64,000 bases of DNA from NCBI GenBank assembly GCA_963070105.1, contig OY718803.1, positions 7,049,823 through 7,113,822 on the forward strand, in the 5' to 3' direction. The position numbers were made by a program, and so were the translations under genes. Positions within the stretch are counted from its first letter, which is position 1; each line of letters starts with the position of its first letter. The notes under the pieces are model-generated. The model saw only the letters and a list, made by a program, of their open reading frames with translations, was not told where the DNA came from and did no database searches. Source of the DNA: Litomosoides sigmodontis. Taxonomy: Eukaryota > Nematoda > Chromadorea > Rhabditida > Onchocercidae. Below are positions 36,301-47,827 of the stretch, one piece after another.

Positions 36301-39082
36301 AATGCAATTTTATCTTCCGTTATGCATCCGATTTGTTCTTCCACAGAATGAATAACAGAAATTTGGAAAAAAACACAGAGATAAAACGTACTTCTTGGAA
36401 ATTCGAAACGTCTTCCTTCGAGCATAGTATCTATTAAAGATGGAATTTTCCGAGGCTTTGTTAATTCGTTTCTTTCATACGCACCACGACGACGATCACC
36501 TGAAAATAAAAGTCTATAATAAAAAGAGAACGTAAGGATGAAAAACAGAGCTAAGACATAGATAGCTTCAAATTATAACAAAGGACACATTAGTTAAGAT
36601 ATGTTTAAAATAAAGCGTCTGCTATAATCAGAAAATAATCATGAAAAAAAATATATAGGTACTACCTACCGTTAGTATCGTCATGTCTGACTAGGTTATC
36701 ATATTTCTTAGGCCTCGGACAAGGGACGTCAGCACGTGTACGTACTAGAAAACCATTTGTTCGTCTCACGACACCTCGAGATAACGGTGAGCGTGATGGT
36801 CGGTGACGTCTATAAAACTCTCTAAGCAAAACTATCAAAAAAAATCAGTACATTCAATTAAATGATTAAAGCCTTACAAACACATTCCCGCCCTAGTTCG
36901 ATACTAGCTATAGAACGCTGCTATAGCTGATGTGAAATTAGATTCTGATATGTTTAGAATTATTACTGAGTCAAATGATGTAACATAGGAAGTTCATAAA
37001 CAAAGACAGTTCAGATTTCATCCACGACAAGAAGTAATTATACATTTTATGATGACCACGAGAATCGTCTGATTCTTCGTCAGTTGTTCGCGGCCTATCC
37101 ACATCCCCACTTGGCGCAAGTATCAACCGCTTTCGATCAAAATCAGGTTCTTCTTCTCGTTTTTTTGATGCCCTTATCATCAACTAGATAAAACACATTT
37201 TTACTAGAAAGAAATTTTCTCAAAGAATTCAAACAAATAAAGCAGAAATGGCGACCTACCTCACGTGCCTGACGTAATCCTTTCTCCCAAGCCGTTTCGT
37301 CACCGTTCGACTCATTTTCGTTTGATGTTGAACTAGATGGATGAACGGCAAGTGCATTGATGCTTGCTGAAATACTGACAAAATTCTATGAATTTAATGA
37401 AAAGCAGATTTCCTCATTTAAAGCTAAAGAACTGAAGGGAGACATCATTCGTCGAAAACGTCCAGAAATTCGTCTGATCATGAACTAAACACTTATCTTT
37501 AATGCAACTTAAAGCCTGAACCCTACGTTTATTGAATTCTTTGCTCCTGCTTCTTCTTGTTCTATCACTGTTCAAGCGTTGAGAATAAACACTTCCATTC
37601 GAAGAGCTTTGTACTGGTACTGAACTATCAACTCGAGGCTAAATTTAATATGCTTTTATTAAGAAAAAAAGTTGCCGTATTTGTCTGTGTTGCAATTTTA
37701 AGAAATCACATAACTCAATATTTTTCTGTGAAGTGTTAGGAAAACACATCTCTTTCATGAATTTAAAATCAAAACAAATTTAAGCTCAGGTATAAGCTGC
37801 AATATCAGCCAAATAAAGTTGCTGTAATACAAATATACTAAACAATAGATGTGCACTTCTGTATTGTCCTTCACGGTTAGCTACCTCTTTCAAATGCAGA
37901 TATTTACAGTCTGGTCCCCATGTACATGTTCCACGAACGTAAAATTTGCAAATGCCAACCGATGTTGGATCATCGCGCCAAAAACGATGCGGCGAAAGTT
38001 CCAAAACTTTTTCACGACTTCGACCCATCTGAAATTTTGTTGAAAGGTAATTCGAATTGCAAAAAAGACCACTGCCACTGTAATCAGAAATACAGCACAA
38101 CCGAAAAGAATTCTCGTCGCTTGCTTGTCAAATATTTAGAGTATTTGTCACAGTATTTGTCAGAGAATTGCCTACTCACTCAAACATTAACTTATTTCGC
38201 TTCGAAAATTTTGCGCGAGTAATGACTTTATGAATTCAAACTTCGTAATTACCATTAGATTTCGAAATATTTCTATTCGCTCGGTAAGCTTTTAAAACGT
38301 GTTACATGAGATTCTGAACCTTTCACTGAAGAACATCTAAAAAACGGTCTTGAGACTGAAGATTCATGCATAAAAAACGATACACAACTTACCGATCTTC
38401 GAATCGAGTTTTCATTTGAATGTATAGAACCAGTAACACTATCTTCGTCAGATTTTAACTCGCCTTCTTCCAAGTCGTCGATTTCCCCTTCTTCACTTAT
38501 GTCATCCCCAACTTCTCCCTTTCCTATGCCAACTGCAACTTTATCAGCTCCACTTTCAGTATCACCAACTTCGACGCTTTGTTTTGTTAAATCTGCATCA
38601 TATTTATTTCTGGCACCATTTTGAATCACTGAAACCTAAAAAATAATTTTTAGAAGTGGAGGAGAGGAGCAACTCTGCAATACCGTCTGAGAACGAATAC
38701 TCACTCCAGTTCATGAAACTTTAATGAATAAAACGGAGCAAAAAAAACTACTTTAGATTCCTCCCCAATCTGTTCTATTTCTTCATTGTCCCCATTCTCT
38801 TCATCATAATCCAATTCAGCATCAATATCGGATTCCATCGCGAGATTACTGCCACTACTCCACAGCTCTCTTCCTGCACATGAATCTTTGTAAATACTAT
38901 CTAACCGACAACGAAAATAGAAACTAAGGAATTCTAAAAGTCTACCGAATTTGCATTTTTGACTCATTCAATGCGTGCATAAAAGTAGAATAACGTGACT
39001 ACGTACCGTCAAAATTGCTAATTACTCCACGTGTATTTTCATCAGCACTTTCCGAACTGCTCGAAATATCAACGCCATCCAT
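33337..39082 (-). CDS. ZC3H18: ZC3H18-like CCCH zinc-finger nuclear RNA adaptor
   Basis: ZC3H18 links the nuclear cap-binding complex with ARS2 and the NEXT exosome adaptor, steering transcripts to decay or export. The gene starts at the ATG at 39082 (exon 39082-39007), followed by 38873-38752 with AELDYDEEN, 38635-38393 with EEGEIDDLEEGELKSDED, and 38028-37885 (or to 37857) holding the CCCH finger C-x7-C-x5-C-x3-H in CKFYVRGTCTWGPDCKYLH. Later exons give AWEKGLRQARE (about 37386-37262), KKREEEPDFDRKRLIL (about 37180), serine/arginine-rich blocks (35.0-36.0 kb) and DPWERSHKKGRSKDKEL (about 35500). The last, 33455-33337, encodes AELLRQLKCVEEAIARKR. Each block has a counterpart in the same order in human ZC3H18, including the C-terminal coiled helix EELLKQLKAVEDAIARKR. 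There are about 16-18 exons, and most edges between 33.5 and 37.6 kb are approximate. A tttacag acceptor lies just upstream of the start. Confidence 0.85.
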
Positions 39083-42000
39083 GACGTTGAGGGAGGCAGC
39101 TGTAAACAACAACAATTTCAGTAAAGCGAAAATGGTATGCTAAATAATTTCTCCACTTCAGAGGTCAATGGCAAAAGCATTCAACGAATTTGAATGGGTA
39201 AAGCACCAACCGCTTCAAGGGTGCAACAATGTATCACTAGTGAAATTTTACTAAAAGAAAATTTTGAATACCTCTTTTCTCTGAATATGCATGCAAATGT
39301 GTTGCAATAGGATCGTTAAGGATTTGCCTGAGAACAGTACTGGCAATTCGTTCTGTTCATCCATTTTTTGCTTTCAAATCAGAGCAGTCATGCCTCACTT
39401 AACTTACTTAGATGATAATATGCTAAATCGATCTGACTTCTGCCCATCAACTCATCCCCGTCCCACGCAATCCTGACACATTTTCACTCATCCACAAGTG
39501 ATTTCAGGCAAGCATGAAACATACAAAAAATTCTGTAGCCAACTCTGGGAGAAAGAATTCAGTGTGGAATTGCTGCTATACAGGGTGAGGATTCACTTCA
39601 AGTACTAAAATATGCTAAATCGAAATTCTCAAACATCGACATCCTCATGTAGTGGGAGAAAGGTAATTGTGTGATGAGGAAGCACAGCTAGAACTACTGC
39701 GTGTCCCGGAGATGACCTAGACTTGACCGCTACTGATAAGGCGCATGTCAAGCAGCCCTTGCACTGCAACACGGGTGGTGCAGAGGAATAAGCGCTACAA
39801 AACAGAATGCTTAATGCATTTACATGCAAGTGATTAATTAGAAAGGATATATTAATGTGAGATGTTATTACCGTCATGGAGAGCCTCTGGCCAGGACAGG
39901 CACGACAGTGCGAAAATGAAGAGGAGAGGAAGACTTGTCGGTAAAGGACGGAAGGAAGCAGGTCGACAGGATCGAGTATATGATAGTAAAGCCTAATAAA
40001 TCATAATCACTGGCATTATCAGATCATAACCATACAATCAATGATAGTCGATCGAAACCTCCCGAGTGGGTGGGTTATCACCGGAAGAAAAGCATGACAC
40101 AATTACGGGTTTGGTACGGATAAATCGTTGAGGTATCATCCGGCGTCTTCAGAACGAGGGGTGAATGTCTGTATGCGAAGCGTTCCAATCCGTCCTCTGA
40201 CACGTACCGGAGGATGTTCCGGAGAAACCAACAATGGATATATTTGACAGTGGAAACCACAACGTCCACATGTCATCTGCAACAACTCCTTGCAAATACG
40301 ACCACTGCCTCCACTCGCCCTGCCGCTATCGATTACCCTCTCACCACCTACAACGCACCTTCGCATCCTGTTCCTCTCCACATCCTACTTCCTCTATCCG
40401 TTCTGGAGAAAACACACACACACACACACCCACACACACACACACACACACCCACGCACCCACACACACAGACACACACATGTATGCATTCATATGTACA
40501 CGTACACACGCGCATACTGCGCGTCAGATACTCCGCCCACGCGTTTCGGACATAAATGCCAACGTACGCGGTTAGCTGTCTAAATAAAAGAATGAGAGCG
40601 AAGTTACGAAAAGGTAGGTCGACTGCGGGAAACTAGTGGAAACCTTTGCTAGAGCATAAACACAAGGAAAGCGGTCTTACTTCTTGCTTCTGTGGGAAGC
40701 AGGCGCTTATTGCAAGTGGACAATACCCATAACATTGACCTTGCTAGCTTAGACTCGACGATTCCAAAGACGAACTATCTAATTTTTGACACGTTTAGAT
40801 AAACCAGCAATCTTTCCCTTCTCCTTACCCTCTACTACCCTGGTACTTTCGATCCCTCGTCACTTTCCGGAAATCGTAAACATTCCATTCCGAGTTTTTT
40901 GCAGATGAATGAATGTATGCGAGATTCCGTTTTGTGTACTTTTCTTTAAAAGTGACATGTAGAATGTTCGAAACGGAGGAGATCTGTTACTGAGATATTC
41001 CGGAAGTCACTTTTACGCGGCAATTCATAAATTTCGGTAACAACGAATGAGGCGTTTTCTCTGTTCCTGCGCACATCTCATACAGCGCCTGCTTTCAGCG
41101 CGTCCGTCCGTTAGCAAAATTCATTCTCAGATAAATCACAGTTTCATCCCTCTCTCATTGCACTTGCCACTAACTTAACTCAGTTGAGTTCTTCCCTAGC
41201 TGAACATTCGTAGAAAGGCACGTTGTGTAGAGGTATAGGTCTGTGTGTATTTCAAATAGCCGTATATCGACAATCATCATCACTGTGTGCCTACAGTGAA
41301 ATGACAGTAATAATTATGTGAAGTTGTGAAGTGAAAGATTCAATTAAATCCATCCCATCGGAGTTACTGAATTAGGCAGAAAGGGAAATGAAGAAAGGTC
41401 AGCCTTAAACTGCGTGAATTCGATCAATGTAGGCATGTCCGTAACTATGAAATTACGAGATTATTCTTTTTAAGGAGGGAATGCCTTAGAAGCATTCGCA
41501 AGCGAAATTATGCAAATGTATGATATGATGCTGAACGGATAGCTGTTGACCCTGAGGATTGGGTGAGCTGTGAAATTTACTGTGAAACGCGCTTCTTCAA
41601 AATTCATTTTTCAAGGAATGAGAAATTTGGGTCGTACAGAGTAGATTCTGCGATGTTTGGCGTGAAAAGATTCCTTCCTTCTAGTAATTGTTAGCAGTTA
41701 AGTTGTCGTGCAATTTCAAATTTTAATTCATCTGTCAGTTTGTGATGGCTTTAGAAGTTAAATTACGCTTCTGTTGAATTCGAGTGAAAACGCTTCGTAT
41801 AAATGGAAATTTCATTCCCTACCAATTCATTCCTTCAACAAAGCTCTTCCCTTCACATAATGAGGCAATTAATTTCAATTAAATCTTTCCTTTCATCTAC
41901 ATTTTCTCTTTATTTTATTGAAAAAGCCAGTAGCGAAGGTTACGTGAATGTCACATGGAAAAAGTTTTCACTGTCAAGTGCCACACACGGCGGGAAATGA

Positions 42001-42714
42001 AATTACTTCACTCATACATCGCTGCGTGACGAAGTGTGCTAGGTCTCTACGCGCTTCGGCGATGAATTCAGTTTTCCTGTGAAGAGATTCAAAGATGTAA
42101 TTAGAATTTCAGGTGCATCAGTTTGTCTCGGATCAAAAGTTCTGGGCTAACACGCGGAAGCTCTGTCTCCCTCGGGACGGAGCGAGCAGCCAGAAATTGT
42201 GAGGAAGGCGGCTATGTGGTCACTGTGGGCAAATTGCGCTGTGTCACGAATTGCCCGCTGCCTTCAATGAAGTCGAGGCAGACGTTCATTGATCTCCGAA
42301 CATGTCGGAATTCTCACTGAGAAAGGGAACGGCGAACGGCTCCTTCCCTCCTGCTTGCTCTCTCCTCCCCGAAGCAAAGGGGGACCACGTCCGCCCAGTG
42401 AGAGAGCAGTGCAGGCCCCTGTTTGTCTGGAAACAGCAGCAGCCCTTACCATATCAACTCGTCACTTCTGCACCCTCACCTACTACATCTTTACTTTTTA
42501 AACATTTATTTCCCATGCCAGCATCCCCACTTCTCGTACTATTTTCACATTTACTCGCTCTCCTCTATTTCTCTATTTTCGTATTTCTCTTTTCTCTCGC
42601 TGTAGTGTAAAGTTGCAGTGTGATTGGCGTGCGATCGAGGAGTTGGGTAGTGTGCCACTGCCTTTGTTTTGGCCAGGTCTTTCTGGCCAGGTCATCCTAA
42701 AATCACTCCTTGCT
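39083..42714. other. 3.6 kb intergenic region upstream of UXS1
   Basis: No confident gene. The region has a compound CA repeat at 40412-40481 and a locally GC-richer stretch from about 42100 to 42480. The latter produces several long overlapping frames in all phases, which is typical of composition rather than coding. It probably contains the UXS1 promoter and 5' untranslated region. A ttttacag acceptor-like site lies at 42736-42743, inside the UXS1 reading frame. Confidence 0.4.
40412..40481. repeat. (CA)n microsatellite, interrupted
   Basis: About 70 bases of CA dinucleotides broken by CCCAC and CGCA units. It generates spurious His/Thr-rich frames on the plus strand. Confidence 0.92.
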
Positions 42715-44085
42715 ATGTGTCTTAGCGTGTCCTTATTTTACAGGCACATTCGCAAATTAGTCCTTTTGTGTTGTTTACTGTTGTTCCTCCTATTCACACA
42801 ATGCAATCGTCATTTTCCGTCAAGCGTGTGGAATTTGTTTCAACACAAGTTGGCCGCTCCTAGTAGACCAACGTGGAAACCATTTTTAATGGATGAGGTA
42901 AATGAGAGACTCAGTGAGGACTACTCTGCCTTAGAGAGGCTTAAAATACAAATGCACTCTGTGGAACAAGAATTTGCTCTGTTGAAAAAGAATTCGCGTC
43001 CGATTAAGAGGCTGCAAAAATCGAGCGACGGAAGGTATGTTGGGGTGAAATATCAAAATGAAGCGAATCGGAAACGGATTCTTGTCACCGGTGGTGCAGG
43101 TTTTGTCGGTTCTCATTTGGTGGATCGTTTGATGCTTGATGGACATGAGGTCGTCGCACTCGATAATTATTTCACTGGTCGAAAGCGAAATGTGAAACAC
43201 TGGATTGGACATCCTAACTTTGAGCTTGTCCATCATGATGTGGTCAATTCATATCTTAGTGAAGTGGATGAAATATATCACCTTGCCTCCCCTGCATCTC
43301 CAACTCATTACATGTATAATCCTGTAAAAACCATTAAAACGAACACCATTGGTACCATAAATATGCTAGGCTTAGCTAGAAGACTGAAAGCCCGTATATT
43401 GCTGGCCTCAACATCCGAAGTTTATGGCAATCCAGAAGTACATCCACAACCGGAAAATTACTGGGGTCATGTGAATACAGTAGGACCACGATCGTGCTAC
43501 GATGAAGGGAAAAGGGTCGCGGAGACATTAATGGTTGCCTATCATGTTCAAGAGAAAGTGGACATCCGAATTGCTCGGATATTCAATACATTTGGACCTC
43601 GAATGCATATGAACGATGGTCGTGTTGTAAGTAATTTCATATTGCAAGCTTTACGTGGTCAACCGATGACCATCTATGGTAATGGCAAACAGACACGTTC
43701 GTTCCAATATGTGGATGATTTGGTGACAGGATTAATCAGATTAATGGGAAGTAACTGCACAGATCCAGTTAATATCGGAAATCCCGAAGAAAGAACAATT
43801 AATGAATTAGCAGAGTTGATCCGCAACTTAATAGGTAGTAATTCTAGTATTGTTCATGAACCTGAGCAACAGGATGATCCACGGCAGCGCAAACCTGATA
43901 TCTCACGAGCTAATAAAAAGTTGAGTTGGAGGCCTGTAGTTTCGATTCATGATGGCTTACTTAAGACAATTGATTACTTTCGAGAGGAACTGGAATATGA
44001 TCGAATGATGCTGAAAGAAGATCATGGAAAAGACGATGAACTGAATGGCATATCGAAAACTTTTTCAGCTCGAAAAAATTTCTGA
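42715..44085 (+). CDS. UXS1: UDP-glucuronate decarboxylase (UDP-xylose synthase), intronless
   Basis: The enzyme converts UDP-glucuronic acid to UDP-xylose in the Golgi/ER lumen, the donor that starts proteoglycan glycosaminoglycan chains. The C. elegans counterpart is sqv-1. A single exon gives about 456 residues, compared with 420 in human. It has a hydrophobic signal anchor near the N-terminus ([16 protein letters not shown]), a coiled-coil-like stem, then the short-chain dehydrogenase fold. The NAD motif is [10 protein letters not shown], followed by [27 protein letters not shown], the catalytic YDEGK in [13 protein letters not shown], and [20 protein letters not shown]. Similarity to human UXS1 is very high over the catalytic domain. 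The ATG at 42715 is chosen because it precedes the anchor. The frame is open to 42613, and a good acceptor at 42743 leaves an upstream first exon possible. No intron interrupts it, unlike every neighbour. Confidence 0.95.
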   Translation: MCLSVSLFYRHIRKLVLLCCLLLFLLFTQCNRHFPSSVWNLFQHKLAAPSRPTWKPFLMDEVNERLSEDYSALERLKIQMHSVEQEFALLKKNSRPIKRLQKSSDGRYVGVKYQNEANRKRILVTGGAGFVGSHLVDRLMLDGHEVVALDNYFTGRKRNVKHWIGHPNFELVHHDVVNSYLSEVDEIYHLASPASPTHYMYNPVKTIKTNTIGTINMLGLARRLKARILLASTSEVYGNPEVHPQPENYWGHVNTVGPRSCYDEGKRVAETLMVAYHVQEKVDIRIARIFNTFGPRMHMNDGRVVSNFILQALRGQPMTIYGNGKQTRSFQYVDDLVTGLIRLMGSNCTDPVNIGNPEERTINELAELIRNLIGSNSSIVHEPEQQDDPRQRKPDISRANKKLSWRPVVSIHDGLLKTIDYFREELEYDRMMLKEDHGKDDELNGISKTFSARKNF

Positions 44086-46537
44086 CTTTTCATTTTTAGT
44101 GGTGTCATTAATTCGTTACCTTGAATAAGTTTCACAACGTGAGTCTTTAGGATTCTATTTAAAAACCAAATTGTTCTGCAAAAAAATCGCGAATTAAATT
44201 TTTTAAATGTTTCCATTGAACTCATTTGTTTGCTACTTGAATTCGCATTTATACGTTAAAAAAGTTAGAAGTGTTAAATAAAATCGGAATTTAAGTCCGT
44301 CTAGTGATCGTGGCCTTTTTAAATTTAATTCGTTTTTGTGTAAAATTATTCACTTTGATGATGATTTGATTCCTAAAGGAATGAAATCAGTACGAAGCTA
44401 TCAACAGACTATCAACGCTTCTGCAGTTTTTCATGTTTTACATTATTATTTTATGAAATAATTGCGAAATGAGTCTGTAGTTTATATTTGTTAATTAGGA
44501 ATTTTTATTTAATTCTCTATGGAATTATTTCATCGTAATCCTTTGTGTATTGAAAATCGATCCTTCACAATTGATCTGTGGGAATGCGCTGCTTTGAAAA
44601 TCAATTTTTCTCTTTTTTACGCACATATTTGGATGAAATTTTTTGTAAATGTTTTCATCTAACTGTAAAATTTAGTAAGTTATTAGTGCATAAAATAGGT
44701 AATGGGTTTGAGCCGTCGAGGGATTTAGAAACTGACTGATACAAGTTTGTTCAGACATTTGATTAACATCAAGAATTTCTGAAAATGAAACTTGCTTGCA
44801 GCTTGCAGTGATCGCAAATGCGAACAAATGTCGTGATGGGATTAAGCTTTCTGCTGTATGATTCTCGTGGTGCTAGTTATACGTATTATGACTTTATGCT
44901 TTCTTTATAGGGCTCAAATGTTCGTTTTTATTACGAGTGTTTAAACTTGCTGATTTTAATTCGAAATGAAATTCTTCTAAATGGACACGTGAGACATACA
45001 AAAAAACGTTTTATTGCTCAGCATCATTTAAAGATATTTGTCAATCAAATTAGTTTCAGGAAAAAGGCACATCAAAAATTTAAACTTACAAGCAAATGAC
45101 ACTATTTCTACTCAGATATGTTAGTGATACGTACGCACATGCCTGTTCGGTCTCATGACCATTTCTTGTCTTTTCAAACCAAATTTGTTAGAGGCAGGAT
45201 TTTACAATTAGTTTATTGTTATCGATATTAAACAATCGGCTATGAAAGTCCTCCAAACTAGGAGCCTTAAATTTTCAACACGGGCTTTTAAAAATAAAGG
45301 AAGTGAAATTTTTGGATTACATTGGGAAGGCTGGGTTAGTTGTCACAGTTAAGCGAACAGTTGTTTTTACTTTATCCTTAATCTCTGTGAAAGACTGATT
45401 AAATTAACCCAACATTACATAGCAAGATAAAGCTAGTATGCAGCGACTTTTTCCGATAGATTACAACTTGATTGTTGTTTTGGCTCACATTGCTACTGAC
45501 TGCAAAATACACCATAACCTGAAGTGCCGTCAAGTAATAATCTTTGCAGATATTGTCCTTTTATATCGGTGAAATAATTTAAATTAAAAATGGTAATTGT
45601 TATATGGCTGGATGATCAGTTGCGCTTATCAGTGAATGTCTTTTTCCGCTCTTTCTGCTTAGCAGTGTTCGGAATGGGAAATCCTCTAGCGCAAGATAAG
45701 ATCAGAACAAATTGCTGACGTCGTTCTGCGGTACGAAAGTCCCTTTAGCTTATCCATGCTGACAACTTTGAAATCGATATTGATGTGTAGGAGAAGCACC
45801 ACTTTTCTTTTGTTCTTCGGCGTCATCACTATCCTTCTCCTTCTGTCATCTTCCATGTGGGTGTCCAGGAATATCACAATGGTATCTAATTGAAGCTGTC
45901 TTCATACTTCAGGTAGATCCCTATGTGTTCACATTCCTTTACTGTATCAACTATTTTTCAGTTAAATTTCTTTGCTATAATTTAGTTCACTTCTCGGAAT
46001 TGTAATTCAATTGTTTTTCTCACTTTCATTTCTCTTTACTGTGAGAGGTGGACGAATTTATCCCACTACCTGATACCCCCTTTTAAAATGTCCCAATTAA
46101 GGTTTCCAGGAATCTGACATAAGCATCACCCGATACAAGATTAGGCGTTAGAGCAAGTGAATCTGTTTCGCTTCTCGATTGTTAGGTTAGGTAGGTGGTT
46201 TCAGCGTGATTTGCTGATGAAACTGTCATGTGTTTTAGTGCGGTAGTTGGAGATAGTAGCACTTGGAAGAGGCAGAAAAAGTTTAGCTTTGATAGACATC
46301 CTACGAGTGAGGCTCGACTACCTTCGATAATCAAGCCAGAGTTTTAAAGCATGTCATAGCGGTTGGCGTTGAGGAAGCATCATTTACCAACGTAAGCTGT
46401 AGTTTCAGTGAGCAGAAAGCACGTATTAAAATTGATTAAGGTTATATTTTTTGCTTGAGACAAATAACAGCCTTGTTTCATTTTCAGGAAATACTCCATA
46501 CCGTTTGCATTACGATCTATGCCATGGCTATTTCCTG
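44086..46537. other. 2.4 kb intergenic region, UXS1 to COX11
   Basis: AT-rich and mostly featureless. It contains a possible decayed reverse-transcriptase fragment at about 45686-45905 on the minus strand (listed separately). A ttttcag site at 46481-46487, 50 bases before the COX11 ATG, may be a trans-splice acceptor. Confidence 0.4.
45686..45905 (-). mobile_element. possible decayed Penelope-like retroelement fragment
   Basis: A minus-strand frame reads LDTIVIFLDTHMEDDRRRR, then IVMTPKNK, HINIDFKVV and KLKGLSYRRTTSAICSD. The order FLD(T/V), a short linker, KPTHT-like, H-x-D/N-x, and then K-x-L-x-x-R-A/T-x-x-I-C/S resembles the segment just after the reverse-transcriptase domain of Penelope-like elements (PFLDVLV...YRKPTHT...H...KR...L..RA..IC). 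There are no ends, no endonuclease and no ATG, and flanking frames are broken. The fragment is about 220 bases. This is pattern matching from memory and needs a database search. Confidence 0.3.
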
Positions 46538-47827
46538 ATGCTAACTCTTATTCGCGCTGCTGGTTTTGGCGTAAATCGTTGTGGACTGCTGGCAATATGC
46601 AATAGTCTGCCATCGAAGCATCCATGTCGGATATTCACGAACTGGGCCAAACGTTATATAAGATCCAAGAATGCCATGTATTATTTGGGAAGCGTTGGCA
46701 TGTTGTTCTTCAGTTTTGCAGTACTTTCTGTACCAGCATACCGAGTGTTTTGTGAAAAAACTGCTACCATCGGACTAACAAAGGCAAAAGATTTGACATT
46801 TGTCACTGTTTAAATTTTTAACAATCAAATAGTTGTGGAGAATTACATGTCGTTTATTGATAACTACTTCCGTCAGAAGATTTGACATGTAATGAGCTTT
46901 ACGGTATTTTAAGTAAATTCAAGGTTTAAACATAATTATTTCATAAACATTCTGCAGATTGCTGATGATATGGAACGCGTTGCATCAATGGAAAAAGTCA
47001 AGGATCGATTGATACGTGTATCTTTTAACGCTGACATTCATTCCGCATTGAAATGGCAGTTCAAACCGTTGCAAAAAGAAATTTATGTACATCCAGGAGA
47101 GACAGCTCTTGTTTTCTACAGTGCTTACAATCCAACAGATAAGTCGGTGGTTGGCATTAGCAGCTACAACGTCTCACCTTTTCAGGTGGCACTTTCAAGT
47201 TGCATATTTTTCCATAAATTCGTTATTAGAAATTGTTTTTCACCATTCACGAAGCCATTTACTGATGTGCTTGTTATCATCATACTTTCCGCTTTTTCTA
47301 TTTTTTAGGCAGCTTATTATTTCAACAAAATTCAATGTTTCTGTTTCGAGGATCAGATCCTTAATCCGGGCGAGCAAGTGGATTTACCAATTTTCTTTTA
47401 TATAGATCCTGATTATACAAATGATCCAGATTTGGAATATACGGATAGTTTAGTATTGAGTTATACATTTTTCGAATCAAAACCAGGTACCTTTCCTTTT
47501 TTAGTTTCTAGTTTGTTAATCTTTAATGTGTCGTACATCTTTAAGCTGCGAGGAACATACGTTTTGCTTAATTCACTTTTATTTATTAATGTTCGTTTGT
47601 TACTGTGCAATGTTTAATACGCCAAACGTATTACCCTTTCAATGCATTATTCTTAGTATAAAACATCCTTAACAGGTGGCGTGCTTGCACGGCACATAAT
47701 TGTCGCGTTTGATGGATTCATAATTGTTTTTTTAGATCTTGTTTTGCCAGATCCATTCGATCCAGACAACAAGCCCACTATAAGGCGAAATGCAAAGAGC
47801 GTTGAGAAAAACGTGGGGAAAAGTTAA
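46538..47827 (+). CDS. COX11: Cytochrome c oxidase assembly protein COX11
   Basis: COX11 is anchored in the inner mitochondrial membrane and delivers copper to the CuB site of cytochrome oxidase subunit 1. Four exons (46538-46801, 46958-47185, 47309-47486, 47736-47827) join in frame to 253 residues, compared with 276 in human. A basic N-terminal presequence leads to one membrane span (YYLGSVGMLFFSFAVLSVPA) followed by YRVFCEKT. The exposed domain follows with VSFNADIHSALKWQFKP, EIYVHPGETALVFY, NPTDKSVVGISSYNVSPF, the copper-binding pair in NKIQCFCFEDQ, and DLPIFFYIDPDY. SLVLSYTFFESKP is next. The last exon adds a short basic tail ending VEKNVGKS. The first donor (gtcact) is weaker than the others. 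The gene is complete and shows no damage. Confidence 0.95.

Noticed and set aside
40214..40583. Three overlapping plus-strand frames of 97-113 codons rich in His and Thr
   Set aside because: Created by the CA repeat and a locally GC-richer patch. All three frames are open and none resembles a protein.
42264..42610. Open frames on both strands upstream of UXS1, including a 102-codon one
   Set aside because: Several phases are open at once in GC-richer DNA, with no family signal. Probably 5' untranslated or promoter sequence.
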